A stretch of 64,000 nt of DNA from Loigolactobacillus backii (GTDB taxonomy: Bacteria; Bacillota; Bacilli; Lactobacillales; Lactobacillaceae), in contig NZ_RHNQ01000002.1 of the NCBI RefSeq assembly GCF_003946275.1, forward strand, positions 1 through 64,000. Direction: 5' to 3'. The notes below the pieces were generated by a model. It worked only from the letters and a program-made list of their open reading frames with translations, was not told the origin of the DNA and made no database searches. Shown here one piece after another: positions 57,168 through 64,000 of the stretch. How positions within the stretch are numbered: the first letter of the stretch is position 1; each line of letters begins with the position of its first letter. A program made the translations under genes and the position numbers.

Positions 57168-58703
57168 TTGAAGAAAATAGTTGAAGTTATGTTGCTAATC
57201 CTAGGTGGCTTTCTTTTAATCGTTTGCCCAACCGACAGTTTAGCAAGCCAACCAGAGCTGATTCTGAAACAGCCGCAGCAGGCCTTAGTTGTCGGTGAAA
57301 CGGCAGATTTTAAGTTAGATGTAACTGGTGCGACGGAGAAGGATCAGGTCAAAATTACATTACCAGAGGGGGTGCAATTCGATCTAGCTAGGGTGGTTGA
57401 TGAAAAAACTGATTATGAAGTTAATCAGGCAAAACCGCAACAGATTACCTTAACACTAACTAAGATAGGCGCAACACAAACTATTAATTTACCGGTAAAA
57501 CTTCAGACGGCAGGCGATTACCAAATGACCGCACAATTTGCAAATGGTCAGGCGGCCAGTAATCCATTAGCGTTTACCGTTGCTGCACCTGCAAATACTG
57601 AAAGTAGCAGTTCACTTCCAAGTGTTAGCGAGGTAGCAAGTAGCAGTTCAATTACCAGTGAAGCAGCCAGTAGCAGTTCGGATAGTTCCACAGTCATTAG
57701 TGGTTCAGTAGCGAACAATGAAGGAAAAAGCAGTGAGGCAGCAAGCGATGAGGCAGCAAGCGATGAGGCAACTAATAGTAGTGCGGCCGCGAACAATAGT
57801 TCAAGTAGTAGTGCGATAACAACTAAAAGTCCAGCAAAACAAACGGTTAAAGAAAGTGATAGTGGAAAGTCGGCCAGAGCATCATTTACAGTCAAGGTTG
57901 ACCAACAAGTCTTATCTGGTGGTCTAAGTGATATTTATTATTACGAAAATAGCACGGGTGTGACGTTAACCGGGAACATTACGGACTCGATTAAGGAGAC
58001 ACTGATTATGTCCTATATTCCTAAAAAGATTTCTGGTTCCGGACCCAATCCCCCTGGGAACGCTGTGTCCCAGCCATTAGGTACTATTGGAACGACTGGA
58101 AATAACGTAAAAACACCGTTTTCAATTACAATTCCTGCCGCAAAACTGGCGCCCTTCGCCAGCGGGCTAGGTAGTATTTATGGCTTGCGATTCGATGTAA
58201 GTACTGGTAAGGGGGATACCATTAGTAATAATTTCCGGCTCATTTATGTAAAGGGAACACTTAATCTTGTGGCGCCTAGCCAAATTGATTTCGGAACCAT
58301 GTCGGCAGATTTTGCAACTAAGCCAACCATTATGGGAAAAATTACTGATTCAACACAAAAATTGGCAGTCGAAGATACGCGAACGATCCCAACTGGTGTT
58401 CAATTGACCGGCTGGGAAGTTACCGCTTCGTTAGTTAAGCAAATGACCAGTACAACTTCTAGTAGCACCTTGACGAATAGCCTGCACTATTTAGCTGGTG
58501 GCACCGATTATACCTTGAGTAGTGCCGCTTCACCCGTGTATAACTTAGCAGCTTCTACACCAGGAAAAACAACTTCCATTTCGGGCGGTTGGAATGGCAC
58601 AACTGGACTGGCCTTTGAACCGCAGCCAGGGCAGCCTAAAACTGGTGAAAAATATAGTGGGACTGTCAATTGGAACTTACAGGAAACGCCAGCTAATAAA
58701 TAG
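57168..58703 (+). CDS. Large WxL-domain cell-surface protein (CscC-like)
   Basis: A 511-aa secreted protein. A signal peptide (1-27) precedes an Ig-like domain (about 30-140) and a Ser/Ala/Thr low-complexity linker (about 145-225) with a short tandem EAASD. A C-terminal WxL domain then binds peptidoglycan non-covalently. The first motif reads WEV instead of WxL; the second is WNL at 502-504. I start it at the TTG at 57168 behind GGAGGTGA. It opens a four-gene operon of the csc type, thought to build a surface complex for complex-carbohydrate use. Confidence 0.87.
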   Translation: MKKIVEVMLLILGGFLLIVCPTDSLASQPELILKQPQQALVVGETADFKLDVTGATEKDQVKITLPEGVQFDLARVVDEKTDYEVNQAKPQQITLTLTKIGATQTINLPVKLQTAGDYQMTAQFANGQAASNPLAFTVAAPANTESSSSLPSVSEVASSSSITSEAASSSSDSSTVISGSVANNEGKSSEAASDEAASDEATNSSAAANNSSSSSAITTKSPAKQTVKESDSGKSARASFTVKVDQQVLSGGLSDIYYYENSTGVTLTGNITDSIKETLIMSYIPKKISGSGPNPPGNAVSQPLGTIGTTGNNVKTPFSITIPAAKLAPFASGLGSIYGLRFDVSTGKGDTISNNFRLIYVKGTLNLVAPSQIDFGTMSADFATKPTIMGKITDSTQKLAVEDTRTIPTGVQLTGWEVTASLVKQMTSTTSSSTLTNSLHYLAGGTDYTLSSAASPVYNLAASTPGKTTSISGGWNGTTGLAFEPQPGQPKTGEKYSGTVNWNLQETPANK

Positions 58704-58720
58704 TTAAGGAGGATAGGCAA

Positions 58721-59092
58721 ATGCTTTCAAGAAAATTACTGTTAGGATTAGTTCTCAGCAGTGCCTTTTTAGTGGCAACGCCGATTCGGGCCGAAACTAA
58801 TACTGACGCTTCGATTGGTTTTCAGGCAGGACAGACTGACGTTAAACCCGGAGGTGAGTCACCAACGAATCGGCCAGATAATGGTGGTCAGATAACCGCA
58901 ACTGATACTGCAACTAACAGTCGGAAAAAGCAGAACGCAGTACCAACCAAAGGTGCGCATACACAGGTGGCCTTAATGTTACCCCAAACTAGTGGTCAAT
59001 CCACATGGTTTTTAAGCCTGATTGGCATTACTTTAATCTCTTTAGTGGCAATAACCAGTCGTATTTATCAGTTAAAACAAACCAAACAATAA
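58721..59092 (+). CDS. Small LPXTG-like anchored protein (CscD-like)
   Basis: A 123-aa protein with a signal peptide (1-24), a short polar region, and a C-terminal sortase signal: LPQTS at 87-91, a hydrophobic segment (96-113) and a charged tail. The motif differs from canonical LPXTG at the last position, though LPQTS is a known variant. Small proteins of this kind are standard in csc clusters. The ATG follows AAGGAGG. Confidence 0.82.
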   Translation: MLSRKLLLGLVLSSAFLVATPIRAETNTDASIGFQAGQTDVKPGGESPTNRPDNGGQITATDTATNSRKKQNAVPTKGAHTQVALMLPQTSGQSTWFLSLIGITLISLVAITSRIYQLKQTKQ

Positions 59093-59107
59093 AGGAGCTC
59101 GAATATT

Positions 59108-59827
59108 ATGAAAAAACTATCTTTACTCACTTTGGCCGCAGCTGGTGGCCTATTAATCAGTGGTGGTATCTCAGGAACAGCTTTGGCAGCAAGTACAAGT
59201 ACGGCGAATACAGACGCAACTGCTAGTTTTACGGATAACACAGATCCAACTAATCCAGTTGATCCAGAAGATCCAGATATCGACAATCCTGGTGGTGGCG
59301 GTGAAACAGAAAACCCTGGACCATTAAGTCTCGATTACGCGTCAAATCTAGATTTTGGTACTAATGCCGTACCAAAAACTAATACCACTTATATAGCTAA
59401 AGATGATCACAACAAGGATGGCAGCACAACTTTCGCTAACTACGCACAGGTAACTGACCAACGTTCTGGTGCCGTTAAAGGCTGGTCATTGACCGTTTCT
59501 GAGGATGCTCAGTTTAAGGCAGCAAAAAGTGGGACTGAATTAACTGGTGCTGAACTGAGCTTAGGCAAAGGGACTACAAAAACAACTTCGGATAATACTG
59601 CTGGCGGTACAGTAACTTCTAGTGAAGCTAAATTAAGCACAGATGGTGCAACAACCCAAGTAATGAATGCAACTACTGGAAATGGTTTTGGTACATGGGT
59701 TGATAGTTTTGGCCAAAAAGGTGGTTCAACGGTTAAACTTATGGTTCCGGCGGCGGCCCATCCAGAAGCAGACGCGTATAATACAACGTTAACTTGGAAT
59801 TTAGAAGATACTCCTGCTAATGCGTAA
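59108..59827 (+). CDS. WxL-domain surface protein (CscB-like)
   Basis: A 239-aa secreted protein. A signal peptide with AxA-type cleavage (1-28) is followed by an Asp/Pro/Asn-rich stretch and the WxL domain, with both motifs intact (WSL at 126-128, WNL at 230-232). It should attach to peptidoglycan by the WxL domain. It is 15 bp after the LPXTG-like gene. The ATG follows AAAGGAG. Confidence 0.92.
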   Translation: MKKLSLLTLAAAGGLLISGGISGTALAASTSTANTDATASFTDNTDPTNPVDPEDPDIDNPGGGGETENPGPLSLDYASNLDFGTNAVPKTNTTYIAKDDHNKDGSTTFANYAQVTDQRSGAVKGWSLTVSEDAQFKAAKSGTELTGAELSLGKGTTKTTSDNTAGGTVTSSEAKLSTDGATTQVMNATTGNGFGTWVDSFGQKGGSTVKLMVPAAAHPEADAYNTTLTWNLEDTPANA

Positions 59828-60025
59828 AAATTAATTGTTATTACTAGCAAGTGACTAAATGGCCATTCAGGTTTAGCCTAAATCCACCAATAATTTACAA
59901 AATGGATCGTTTGGGGGATCAGTAACTAAACAGGCCTTTTAGTCACGTCCACGCTAAATTCGTTGAAAAATAATTTCGAGACACGCTAATCAGTAAAAAT
60001 TAAATTGTCATTGAGGAAGAAGTGA
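59828..60025. other. Intra-operon gap in the WxL operon
   Basis: No gene or strong hairpin is visible in this 198-bp spacer; it is longer than the other gaps of the operon, so a separate promoter for the DUF916 gene is possible. Confidence 0.4.
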
Positions 60026-61087
60026 TTGACTTTGTTACGGAAAAAAAATTGGCTAATTGGATTGTTCCTGTTAATTGGATTGTTCGTTGTAGTTCAACCA
60101 GCGGCAGCCAACGAGTTAACTTTTGGTGTTCAGGCAAATTTGCCTGATAATCAAGTTGATCGAACCGTTAATTACTTTGATCTTAAGCTTGATCCTGGGC
60201 AAAAACAACAAATAAGCGTAACTGTGAATAACAGCACGGCCAAAGAAGTAAAAATAAGACCAACTGTTAGTCAAGCGACAACGAACTTAAACGGGGTAGT
60301 TGAGTATAATAAGGGAATTGCTAAGTCTGATAAAACTTTGAAGTATAAAATTGCTGACTACGTTCAACCTACTGAGAAGACATTGACCTTAGCGCCACAT
60401 GAAACTAAGCAGCTTAAATTGAATGTGACGATGCCTAATCGCGCCTTTAGGGGAGTTATCGCCGGTGGTCTGAGACTACAAGATCAAAATCAACTTGATG
60501 CTCAAAAAAAGCAGAAAAAAGGGACTACCGTACAAAATCAATACGCCTACCTCCTTGGCATTGTGCTACAACAATCGACTAAGAAGATTACACCGCAACT
60601 CAAACTAGGTAAAGTTACCGCTACACAAACTAATTATCGTAACGTGATTACATCGGAGTTACGCAACGTTTCGGCAATGTACATTAATAAGTTCTCCGTT
60701 AACGCAAAAGTTTTACAAAACGGCAAGAAAATCCATCAACAGAAGAGTACGAATTTACAATTAGCACCGAATTCTGTTTTTAGCTATCCATTACGGTTGA
60801 ACGGTGAGCGTTTGAAGGCGGGAACTTATCAAATGGATATTATAGCTAAATCTAAGGGCCACACCTGGCACTTCAAGAAGCAGTTTACGATTAGTGGTAA
60901 AACGGCCACTAAGTTGAATAAGAGAGACGTTTCAATTAAGCCTGACCACACATTGCTGTACACGCTAATTGGATTTGGTATCTTACTAATACTTGGTGGA
61001 CTCATCTGGTTCATCATGCACCGTAAGAGCCGTAAGATGCGCGAAGAAAATCAACGCTTAAAAGATGAACTGGCACAGAAAAAGTAG
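60026..61087 (+). CDS. DUF916/DUF3324 membrane-anchored protein (CscA-like)
   Basis: A 353-aa protein with a signal peptide (1-30), an extracellular DUF916 region (about 32-150) with the FDLKLDPGQKQQISVTVNN pattern, a DUF3324 region (about 160-295), one transmembrane segment (about 309-331) and a basic cytoplasmic tail. In csc clusters this member anchors the WxL complex to the membrane. The start is a TTG at 60026 behind GAGGAAG; a TTG two codons on is also possible. A terminator follows. Confidence 0.92.
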   Translation: MTLLRKKNWLIGLFLLIGLFVVVQPAAANELTFGVQANLPDNQVDRTVNYFDLKLDPGQKQQISVTVNNSTAKEVKIRPTVSQATTNLNGVVEYNKGIAKSDKTLKYKIADYVQPTEKTLTLAPHETKQLKLNVTMPNRAFRGVIAGGLRLQDQNQLDAQKKQKKGTTVQNQYAYLLGIVLQQSTKKITPQLKLGKVTATQTNYRNVITSELRNVSAMYINKFSVNAKVLQNGKKIHQQKSTNLQLAPNSVFSYPLRLNGERLKAGTYQMDIIAKSKGHTWHFKKQFTISGKTATKLNKRDVSIKPDHTLLYTLIGFGILLILGGLIWFIMHRKSRKMREENQRLKDELAQKK

Positions 61088-61359
61088 TCAGTAAGCGTTG
61101 AAAAGAGTATTTATTCTGAACTGGTACATTTCCATTTCAGGTGTGGATTCTTTCAATAAACGAACACCTTGTTTCTTAATAGTAATTGGGCTACTATCTT
61201 ATAGTAATAGAAAGTTATTTGTAAAACATACAAATAACTTTTTTTATGTTTTCTAATTTTTTACGTGGCCTAACTAACAGTAATAGCTAGAACAAGTAAC
61301 CTATTTGGCAGTGTTGGTGAGCAGATCGATTACGGTTTTACCTGTTTGGTATAAGGAGT
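61088..61359. other. Gap after the WxL operon, left part
   Basis: It contains the operon terminator and then about 115 bp of sequence with no gene, up to the start of repeat B. Confidence 0.4.
61212..61246 (+). terminator. Terminator of the WxL operon
   Basis: A perfect 12-bp stem AAGTTATTTGTA/TACAAATAACTT (61212-61223, 61229-61240) with a 5-nt loop and a T7 tail. Confidence 0.9.
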
Positions 61360-61665
61360 TGTTTGAAAAAGCGGATTCCTGGGGATTGCTATGGTTCAAC
61401 TTCGAGCTCTTTGCCTTGCTAGTTCTTGCGGTGACCGAGGCGAACTTAGTTGCGAGCAGTTATGGACTTTATAACTGTGTTCCTTGTTTTTGCCACAAGA
61501 ATAGGCAACATTCGAAGCATCATGAGTTATTTGCGTTCTTTGCAAATAACTAACTGTCATTGCGAAGTAGTAGTTGAATGGACATTAGATGGCATAGCAA
61601 AATTATTAGCGATTTGGGCCAATAATCCTCAATTGTGAAGTAGAATCTAACCATTTTTCCCAACA
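61360..61665 (+). repeat. Repeat B copy (306 bp, longest)
   Basis: The left end is TGTTTGAAAAAGCGGATTCC and the right end ATTTTTCCCAACA, imperfect inverted repeats of each other. The interior shares several blocks with 50990-51206 and the AATAATCCTCAATTGTGAAG block with 12576-12600. It contains no credible gene and looks like a non-autonomous mobile element or its remnant. Confidence 0.75.
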
Positions 61666-61738
61666 CCGACCATTTACAAGAATTAGAAAATATCTCTAGG
61701 TGGCTTTTAAGCCCGATTAATAATTAGGAGGTTTTTAG

Positions 61739-62317
61739 ATGAATGATTATGCGGAAATTAGTCAGTTAGTTGCTCGAGAACGGCAGTACCGAGTGCGACA
61801 CGTTAAGGAATTGGCTGATTGTTATTATCCTGACGCAACGATTCAGACAAGTTGGCAAAGTGGCAGTGTAGCTTCATTTATCAATGGCCAGCCAACTGAG
61901 GTTAGCGATCAAACCATGATTGTTGGTCGTATGAGTATACCGACGATTCACCAAAATGGTCAGCGCGCTTACGTAGAATTTCCTACGACTACGTACATGT
62001 GGTTAACGGTGAACGGTGCTGAAGCCGAACTAGAATCCTTTCGTCGGTTAATTTACCACGTTGAAAAGCGTAATGGTGTTTGGAAAATTGCCACAATGAT
62101 TTCAATTAACGAAAGTGATAATTTACACCCGGCAATTCCAGGCACTGATTTAAAAGTTGATCCTAAGGACCTAGTGGGTCTCCGTCGTTCTTACCGTTAT
62201 TTAGCTTACACGCGAAAAAACGCTGGTGGCGAAATTAGTCCTGATTTGTTAGGGATTGACCGCCCCGCTGATATTAAGAAACTTTACGCACAGGCAGAAA
62301 ATTGGATTAACGAATAG
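61739..62317 (+). CDS. SnoaL-like (NTF2-fold) protein
   Basis: A 192-aa protein of the SnoaL/NTF2-like superfamily. The N-terminal helix followed by an aspartate-bearing ELADCYYPDATIQTSW segment and the later YHVEKRNGVWKIATM segment are typical of the cone-shaped fold, which hosts varied small-molecule isomerases and dehydratases. Reaction and substrate are unknown. The ATG follows TAGGAGG. It stands before a broken hydrolase gene. Confidence 0.8.
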   Translation: MNDYAEISQLVARERQYRVRHVKELADCYYPDATIQTSWQSGSVASFINGQPTEVSDQTMIVGRMSIPTIHQNGQRAYVEFPTTTYMWLTVNGAEAELESFRRLIYHVEKRNGVWKIATMISINESDNLHPAIPGTDLKVDPKDLVGLRRSYRYLAYTRKNAGGEISPDLLGIDRPADIKKLYAQAENWINE

Positions 62318-62445
62318 TGTGTTTGGCTCAGATTTCGGGCTAATATTTAGAATTTGGGTATTGTTTGAATGACAGTCAAAATTGATTAGTAAAAGATTGC
62401 TCAAATTAGTTAATAAATGATAATTAACCAGTGGAGGAAATTTAA

Positions 62446-63058
62446 ATGCAAACTAGTTCATGTTTGAAAAAGTAAGTTCCTGTGCTTAGTTACGATCGCC
62501 AAATCATCTGTTTCACAGATAATTCGTCAATCTAGACTAATGCTCGGAACCTGAGCACTTTTTCAAACACTCCATAGTTTATTAGTTATTGATATGCAAA
62601 ATGGCCTAAATGGTGCCTATCAGTATACTGAATTAATCGAAAAGATTAATCAACGAATTAAGGCCTACCACCAAACAAATTTACCCGTTATTTACGTTCA
62701 GCACACGGACGCCGAATTACCTTATGGTAGTGAGGCCTGGCAGTTAGACGCCAAAATCACACGCTCGCCGACGGATAGGGTGTTTTTGAAATACCATTCG
62801 GATTCATTCTTTGAAACTGGCCTAAAAAGCTATTTACGACACCGCAACCTGCAATCAATTGAGGTTTGTGGTTTGCAAACTGAATATTGCGTTGATACTG
62901 CATTGCGAGTTGGCCATCACCTTGGTTTTAAAATGAGTATTTTGGCTGGATTAAGTTCCACGTTTGATAATGAATTGTTACCTGCAATTAAAATCCGCGC
63001 CCACCACGAAAGTATCTGGCAAGGGAGCTTTGCTGAAGTTTTATCGAATAAAAGCTAA
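62446..63058 (+). pseudogene. Cysteine hydrolase (isochorismatase-like), interrupted by a 109-bp element
   Basis: The gene starts at the ATG at 62446 behind GGAGGAAA and after five codons runs into the element at 62461-62569, where it stops after three more codons. Removing exactly the element rejoins the frame as MQTSSLHSLLVIDMQNGLNG and gives a 167-aa protein, the usual length. The catalytic triad is preserved: Asp in VIDMQNG, Lys in VFLKYH, Cys in GLQTEYCVDTA. Translation from the internal ATG at 62594 would lose the Asp strand. Confidence 0.88.
62461..62569 (+). mobile_element. 109-bp MITE-like element (short repeat B)
   Basis: Terminal inverted repeats TGTTTGAAAAAGT (62461-62473) and ACTTTTTCAAACA (62557-62569) are perfect over 13 bp. 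A second inner inverted pair follows (GTTCCTG left, GGAACCTGAG right). The element has no coding capacity and no obvious target-site duplication. Its left 20 bp match the left end of the repeat B copy at 61360. Confidence 0.82.
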
Positions 63059-63156
63059 TTTTTAATTGTGGCCTTGGTGCTAGTAGTAATTTAGGCAAGT
63101 TTCCTGCTTCCATCAATTAAAATCTACTTGATTGTTTAAAAGTTTGAATTAGCTAG

Positions 63157-63185
63157 TTGACATTTATAAGTAAAGCTCTTATACT
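63157..63185 (+). promoter_or_regulatory. Promoter of the T-box-controlled DsbA-like gene
   Basis: TTGACA (63157-63162) and TATACT (63180-63185) are 17 bp apart, a near-consensus promoter just upstream of the T-box leader. Confidence 0.85.
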
Positions 63186-63191
63186 CAATAA

Positions 63192-63462
63192 AAATTAGAT
63201 TTTAATTAAAAAAGATGTTGATGGAAAGAGTAAGCTTTGTGAATTGATTATTAGCGACTGTCGTTGGTGAAAGGGCAGATCAAAGACAAAACTGAACATG
63301 AGTCCAGAGTCTTGTTGGTGGTGCAAGCCACTAGCACGTTAGGGTACGTTATAACTCCAAGCATGTTTGTGCTTTTAAGGTGACCAGTTGTAAAGCTGGT
63401 TACAAATCTGGGTGGTACCACGAAATGATCGTCCCTGCATTAATTTGCAGGGGCGTTTTTTA
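63192..63462 (+). promoter_or_regulatory. T-box leader, apparent methionine specifier
   Basis: The T-box core TGGGTGGTACCACG lies at 63409-63422 and the terminator stem CCCTGCA/TGCAGGG at about 63433-63452 with a T6 tail. The stem I K-turn signature (GGAAAGAGTAA) is at about 63221. The specifier loop reads GAAC-ATG-A, with ATG at 63298-63300, by analogy with GAAA-GGC-A in glycine leaders. That points to tRNA-Met. The specifier assignment is inference; the T-box identity is clear. Confidence 0.85.
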
Positions 63463-63500
63463 GTTAGTTGTTAAATTTTCATGAGAGGGATTGGTTAATA

Positions 63501-63992
63501 ATGAGTAAAAAGCATCTAGGTGTCGCAGCGGCACTTGATTTTGGAAAAACGACAGCGAAACATCAAGTCACCGCAATTTTAAATTTAGGTTGTCCAGATA
63601 GTCGACAATGGTACCTGGCCAATCAGCAAGTGCTGCTTCAAACGGTTCAGGCTGGTCAGATTCAACTTGAAATTAAATTTTGGAATAAACCAGTAGCCGA
63701 TTTGGCCAATGGTAATGAGGCCAATAAGTTTGTGGATTATACCGAACCTCAAGCGGCCTTGAAGTTCATTGCGGCAGTTTATGCGCAGCAGGCGGATTTA
63801 AACGCCGCAATTGATGTTAATAAATTTGTGACCACTAAATTCAAGGTCGACCGAGTTGTTACCCAAGAAGTACTGACCCAGATTGATCAGGCAATTACTG
63901 CTGAAGGCATTACCAGTCTACCAACGATTATTTTCGATGGTGCTCATTTTTCAGGGGATCGATTAGTACCAATCACGCAATTACTTGCATAA
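63501..63992 (+). CDS. Monothiol DsbA/thioredoxin-fold protein
   Basis: A 163-aa thioredoxin-fold protein of the DsbA-like group. The active-site position after the first strand reads CPDS, not CxxC, so only one redox cysteine is present. The cis-proline region SLPTIIFDG near the C-terminus is intact. No signal peptide is visible, so it is likely cytoplasmic. I start it at the ATG at 63501, behind GAGAGGG. It is controlled by the T-box leader. An AAGGAGG site after its stop shows that another gene follows past the window edge. Confidence 0.82.
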   Translation: MSKKHLGVAAALDFGKTTAKHQVTAILNLGCPDSRQWYLANQQVLLQTVQAGQIQLEIKFWNKPVADLANGNEANKFVDYTEPQAALKFIAAVYAQQADLNAAIDVNKFVTTKFKVDRVVTQEVLTQIDQAITAEGITSLPTIIFDGAHFSGDRLVPITQLLA

Positions 63993-64000
63993 AAGGAGGG

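Noticed and set aside
57721-57775. Tandem repeat in the large WxL gene as a recombination hotspot
   Set aside because: Only two to three short imperfect units in a low-complexity linker; ordinary for surface-protein stalks.

Overview
The window is a low-GC Firmicutes chromosome segment, most likely from a Lactobacillaceae species. The gene order phoH-ybeY-dgkA-era-recO-T-box-glyQS-dnaG-rpoD-trmK-nif3-like and the later fur-xerD-ribT-scpAB-rluB-fer/ypbB-recQ-lysM-cmk-rpsA-der-hup-TPR run are typical of Bacilli. The absence of sporulation genes, the Pyk with an extra PEP-utiliser domain, the WxL/DUF916 surface operon and the Rgg and Mga-like regulators point to lactobacilli. I cannot fix the species from sequence alone. 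Many genes start with TTG or GTG behind strong Shine-Dalgarno sites, so several starts given here differ from the longest reading frame.

Region 1 (1-38.7 kb) is core chromosome. It holds ribosome and RNA maturation (ybeY, era, trmK, rluB, rpsA, der), replication and transcription (dnaG, rpoD, dnaE, hup), glycyl-tRNA synthetase under a glycine T-box, lower glycolysis (pfkA-pyk), protein quality control (clpB), chromosome segregation (xerD, scpA, scpB) and iron regulation (fur). rpsA is interrupted by a one-base frameshift in a GGG run.

Region 2 (38.7-56.6 kb) is accessory. It has a Xer-like protein without catalytic residues, an Ldh_2 dehydrogenase, a DHA2-type drug exporter and an alpha/beta hydrolase. 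An Rgg regulator is divergent from a tight flavin reductase / MFS exporter / ATP-grasp ligase operon that resembles a small-peptide biosynthesis and export cassette. A TetR/quinone-reductase pair follows (the reductase is frameshifted in an A6 run), then several envelope or unknown proteins and an Mga-like regulator.

Region 3 (56.6-64 kb) carries a complete four-gene WxL cell-surface (csc-type) operon, a SnoaL-like protein, a cysteine hydrolase gene broken by a 109-bp inverted-repeat element, and at the right edge a T-box leader with an apparent methionine (ATG) specifier in front of a monothiol DsbA-like protein.

Two dispersed intergenic repeat families occur. Repeat A (about 90-180 bp, ending in a terminator hairpin) sits just 3' of three unrelated genes, always in the gene's orientation. 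Repeat B has terminal inverted repeats of the type TGTTTGAAAAAGT and appears in several lengths, once inside a gene and once apparently enclosing a copy of repeat A. I saw no rRNA, tRNA, CRISPR array, prophage or transposase gene.
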